From contig JAJZLX010000194.1 of the NCBI GenBank assembly GCA_021850555.1, forward strand, positions 1-46,351: a stretch of 46,351 bases of DNA, written 5' to 3'. Source of the stretch: Pseudomonadota bacterium (lineage in GTDB: Bacteria; Pseudomonadota; Gammaproteobacteria; Steroidobacterales; Steroidobacteraceae). The notes under the pieces are model-generated. The model searched no databases. It saw only the letters and a program-made list of their open reading frames with translations, and was not told the DNA's origin. How positions within the stretch are numbered: position 1 is the stretch's first letter; every line of letters begins with the position of its first letter. Shown one piece after another: positions 44,325 through 46,351 of this stretch. A program made the translations under genes and the position numbers.

Positions 44325-46351
44325 TCAGGCGTTCGCGGCCGCCTTCGTCTTGGTGACCGCGGCGATCACTTCGTCCGCCACGTTCTTCGGCACCGGCTCG
44401 TAGTGGGAGAACTCCATGGTGTACGAGGCCCGACCGCTGGTCATCGAGCGTAGCTGACCGATGTATCCGAACATTTCCGACAGCGGCACGATGGCCACAA
44501 CCGCGATGTTGGCGCCGCGCTCGAGCTGATCCTGAATCATGCCGCGGCGGCGGTTCAGATCGCCGATGACATCGCCCAGATAGTCGCCCGGCGTCACAGT
44601 CTCCACCTTCATCACTGGCTCGAGCAGGATGGGGGCGGCCTTGCGCATGGCTTCGCGGAAGCACGCCTTGGCGGCGATTTCGAACGTCAGCGCGTTCGAG
44701 TCGACATCATGGTAGCTCCCGTCCGTCAACGTGGCGCGGAAATCCACGGTCGGGAAATGCGCGAGCACGCCATCCTCCTTCTGGATCTTGAGCCCCTTCT
44801 CCACCGATGGCACGTACTCGCGCGGCACGGAGCCGCCCGAGGTGGCGTCGACGAATTCGAAACCCTGGCTGCGCTCGAGCGGCTCGAACGTGATCCACAC
44901 TTCGGCGAACTGACCGGAGCCGCCCGTCTGCTTCTTGTGCACGTACTGCTCGTCGACCTTGCGAGTAATGGTCTCGCGGTAGGCGACCTGCGGCTGGCCC
45001 ATGATGCCCTCGACGTTGAATTCCGTGCGCATCCGATCGAGCGTCACCTCCAGGTGCAGCTCGCCCATGCCGCGCAGAATCGTCTGGCCCGTCTCGCGAT
45101 CGGTCTCCAGATGCAGCGAGGGATCGGCGCGAACCATCTTCGCCAGCGCCGCGCTGAACTTCTCCTGATCGCCCTTGACCTTCGGCTGCACGGACACGCT
45201 GATCACGGGGTCCGGGAAGCGCATGCGCTCGAGGATCACCGGATTGGCGGAGTCACAGAGTGTGTCGCCGGTTTCCGTTTCCTGCATGGAGACGAGCGCG
45301 ATGATGTCGCCGGCGCGGGCCTCTTCGATCGGATTGGCCTCCTTGGCGAACATCTCGACCATGCGGCCGATCTTTTCGCGCTTGCCGCGCGTGGTGTTCA
45401 GCACCGAGGCGCCCCGGGTGAGCACTCCGGAGTAGACGCGCACGAACGTCAGCGCGCCGTACGCATCATTGATGACCTTGAACGCCAAGCCGCTGAACGG
45501 CTCGTCATCCGAGCACTTGCGCTCGCCGGTGATGTTGCCATCCTCGTCCATCGTCTTGATGGCCGCGACGTCGGTGGGCGCCGGCATGTAGTCGACGACG
45601 GCATCCAGCACCTGCTGCACGCCTTTGTTCTTGTACGAGGAGCCGCACAGCACCGGATTGAACGCCCCCGTCACGGTCCCCTTGCGCAGGCACTTGCGCA
45701 GCACCTCGGCCGACGGCGCGTGACCGTCTTCGAGGTACTTGTGCATCGCCTCGTCGTCCATTTCGAGACAGGTATCGACGAGCTCCGTACGGTATTTCTC
45801 GACGTCGGCGAGGATCTTGCGATCCGTCGGCACGTGGATGTCGAGCTTGTCGGCGAGATCGGGCGTCACCTCGAGCGTTTGCCATTCGGCATCCTTGTCG
45901 TCCGAGTCCCACACCAGCGCCTTCATCTCGACGAGGTCGATCATGCCCTTGAAGTTGTCTTCAGAGCCGATCGGGATCTGCACGGGCAGCGGACGCGCGC
46001 CGAGGCGTTTCTTGATCATGTCCACGCAGCGGGTGAAGCCGGCGCCGCTGCGGTCCATTTTGTTGACGTAGCAGACGCGCGGCACGCCATAGTTGTCCGC
46101 AAGACGCCAGTTTGTTTCAGACTGGGGCTCTACACCGGCAACACCGTCGAATACCACCACGGCGCCGTCGAGCACACGCAGCGAGCGATTCACCTCAATG
46201 GTGAAGTCGACGTGCCCGGGGGTGTCGATCAGGTTGATCTTTTTCCCGCGCCAGAAGCAGGAGACCGCGGCGCTCTGAATCGTGATGCCGCGCTTTTGTT
46301 CCTGCTCGAGGTAGTCCGTCGTCGTCGACGTCTTCAGATCCTTGGTGTCAT
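44325..46351 (-). CDS. fusA: Translation elongation factor G (5' end outside the window)
   Basis: The GTPase that drives ribosomal translocation and, with RRF, ribosome recycling. 675 codons are visible; the P-loop and roughly the first 35-40 residues are cut off by the window edge. Present are the switch region [14 protein letters not shown], the G3 motif DTPGHVDF, and the G4 motif NKMDR. Later domains show [14 protein letters not shown], the domain IV segment [18 protein letters not shown], and domain [17 protein letters not shown]. The C-terminus is normal. No tuf gene follows within the window: the next gene is a cytochrome P460 on the other strand. So this is either an str operon ending at fusA or a second EF-G copy. 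Confidence 0.96.
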   Translation of the reverse strand, partial: DTKDLKTSTTTDYLEQEQKRGITIQSAAVSCFWRGKKINLIDTPGHVDFTIEVNRSLRVLDGAVVVFDGVAGVEPQSETNWRLADNYGVPRVCYVNKMDRSGAGFTRCVDMIKKRLGARPLPVQIPIGSEDNFKGMIDLVEMKALVWDSDDKDAEWQTLEVTPDLADKLDIHVPTDRKILADVEKYRTELVDTCLEMDDEAMHKYLEDGHAPSAEVLRKCLRKGTVTGAFNPVLCGSSYKNKGVQQVLDAVVDYMPAPTDVAAIKTMDEDGNITGERKCSDDEPFSGLAFKVINDAYGALTFVRVYSGVLTRGASVLNTTRGKREKIGRMVEMFAKEANPIEEARAGDIIALVSMQETETGDTLCDSANPVILERMRFPDPVISVSVQPKVKGDQEKFSAALAKMVRADPSLHLETDRETGQTILRGMGELHLEVTLDRMRTEFNVEGIMGQPQVAYRETITRKVDEQYVHKKQTGGSGQFAEVWITFEPLERSQGFEFVDATSGGSVPREYVPSVEKGLKIQKEDGVLAHFPTVDFRATLTDGSYHDVDSNALTFEIAAKACFREAMRKAAPILLEPVMKVETVTPGDYLGDVIGDLNRRRGMIQDQLERGANIAVVAIVPLSEMFGYIGQLRSMTSGRASYTMEFSHYEPVPKNVADEVIAAVTKTKAAANA

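Overview
The window reads as chromosomal DNA of a GC-rich (mid-60s % by eye) Gram-negative bacterium, most likely a gammaproteobacterium of the Nevskiales/Steroidobacterales/Xanthomonadales type. The evidence is the conserved neighbourhood mutM, coaD, rpmG-rpmB, radC, coaBC, dut (the Escherichia coli gene set, here interrupted by rsmD/ftsY-ftsE-ftsX), together with a TonB-dependent receptor, a DUF5916-type outer-membrane barrel, a HiPIP and a c4-type cytochrome. Assignment below class level is inference.

Layout. 1-8979 is housekeeping: the start of rpoH (sigma-32) under a perfect CIRCE operator, a cytochrome b561, mutM, coaD-rsmD (overlapping pair), ftsY-ftsE-ftsX, rpmB-rpmG, radC and coaBC-dut. 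9109-14310 holds small accessory genes: an OsmC-like protein, a cupredoxin, a dihaem cytochrome c4, a PNPOx-like flavoprotein, an alpha/beta hydrolase and an isoprenylcysteine-methyltransferase-like membrane protein. 14461-14977 is a medium-chain dehydrogenase remnant with a large internal deletion.

15460-33369 is the most interesting part, a catabolic island. In order: a TetR regulator; a secreted type-B carboxylesterase; a second carboxylesterase; a minus-strand series SDR dehydrogenase, thiolase, GPH sugar symporter, SMP-30 lactonase and GH2 beta-mannosidase; and a plus-strand series TonB receptor, AlkK-like acyl-CoA ligase and third carboxylesterase (close paralogue of the second). Import, de-esterification, glycoside cleavage, sugar uptake and acyl-CoA chemistry together suggest a locus for using an acylated glycoside or glycolipid. 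A beta-mannoside carrying medium-chain acyl esters, such as a mannosylerythritol-lipid-like molecule, would fit. The substrate is inference. Two 53-bp regulatory-looking segments with identical internal spacing lie upstream of the TonB receptor and of the second esterase, which ties the two ends of the island together.

33523-44020 holds a sulfotransferase-like protein, a CadC/ToxR-like membrane regulator with a beta-propeller, divergent from a DUF5916 outer-membrane protein with helically phased direct repeats between them, a quinone-oxidoreductase-like enzyme, a HiPIP, an HD-domain protein divergent from a GlxA-type AraC regulator, and a cytochrome P460. The window ends inside fusA (EF-G). 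I saw no tRNA, rRNA, CRISPR array, insertion sequence or phage gene.
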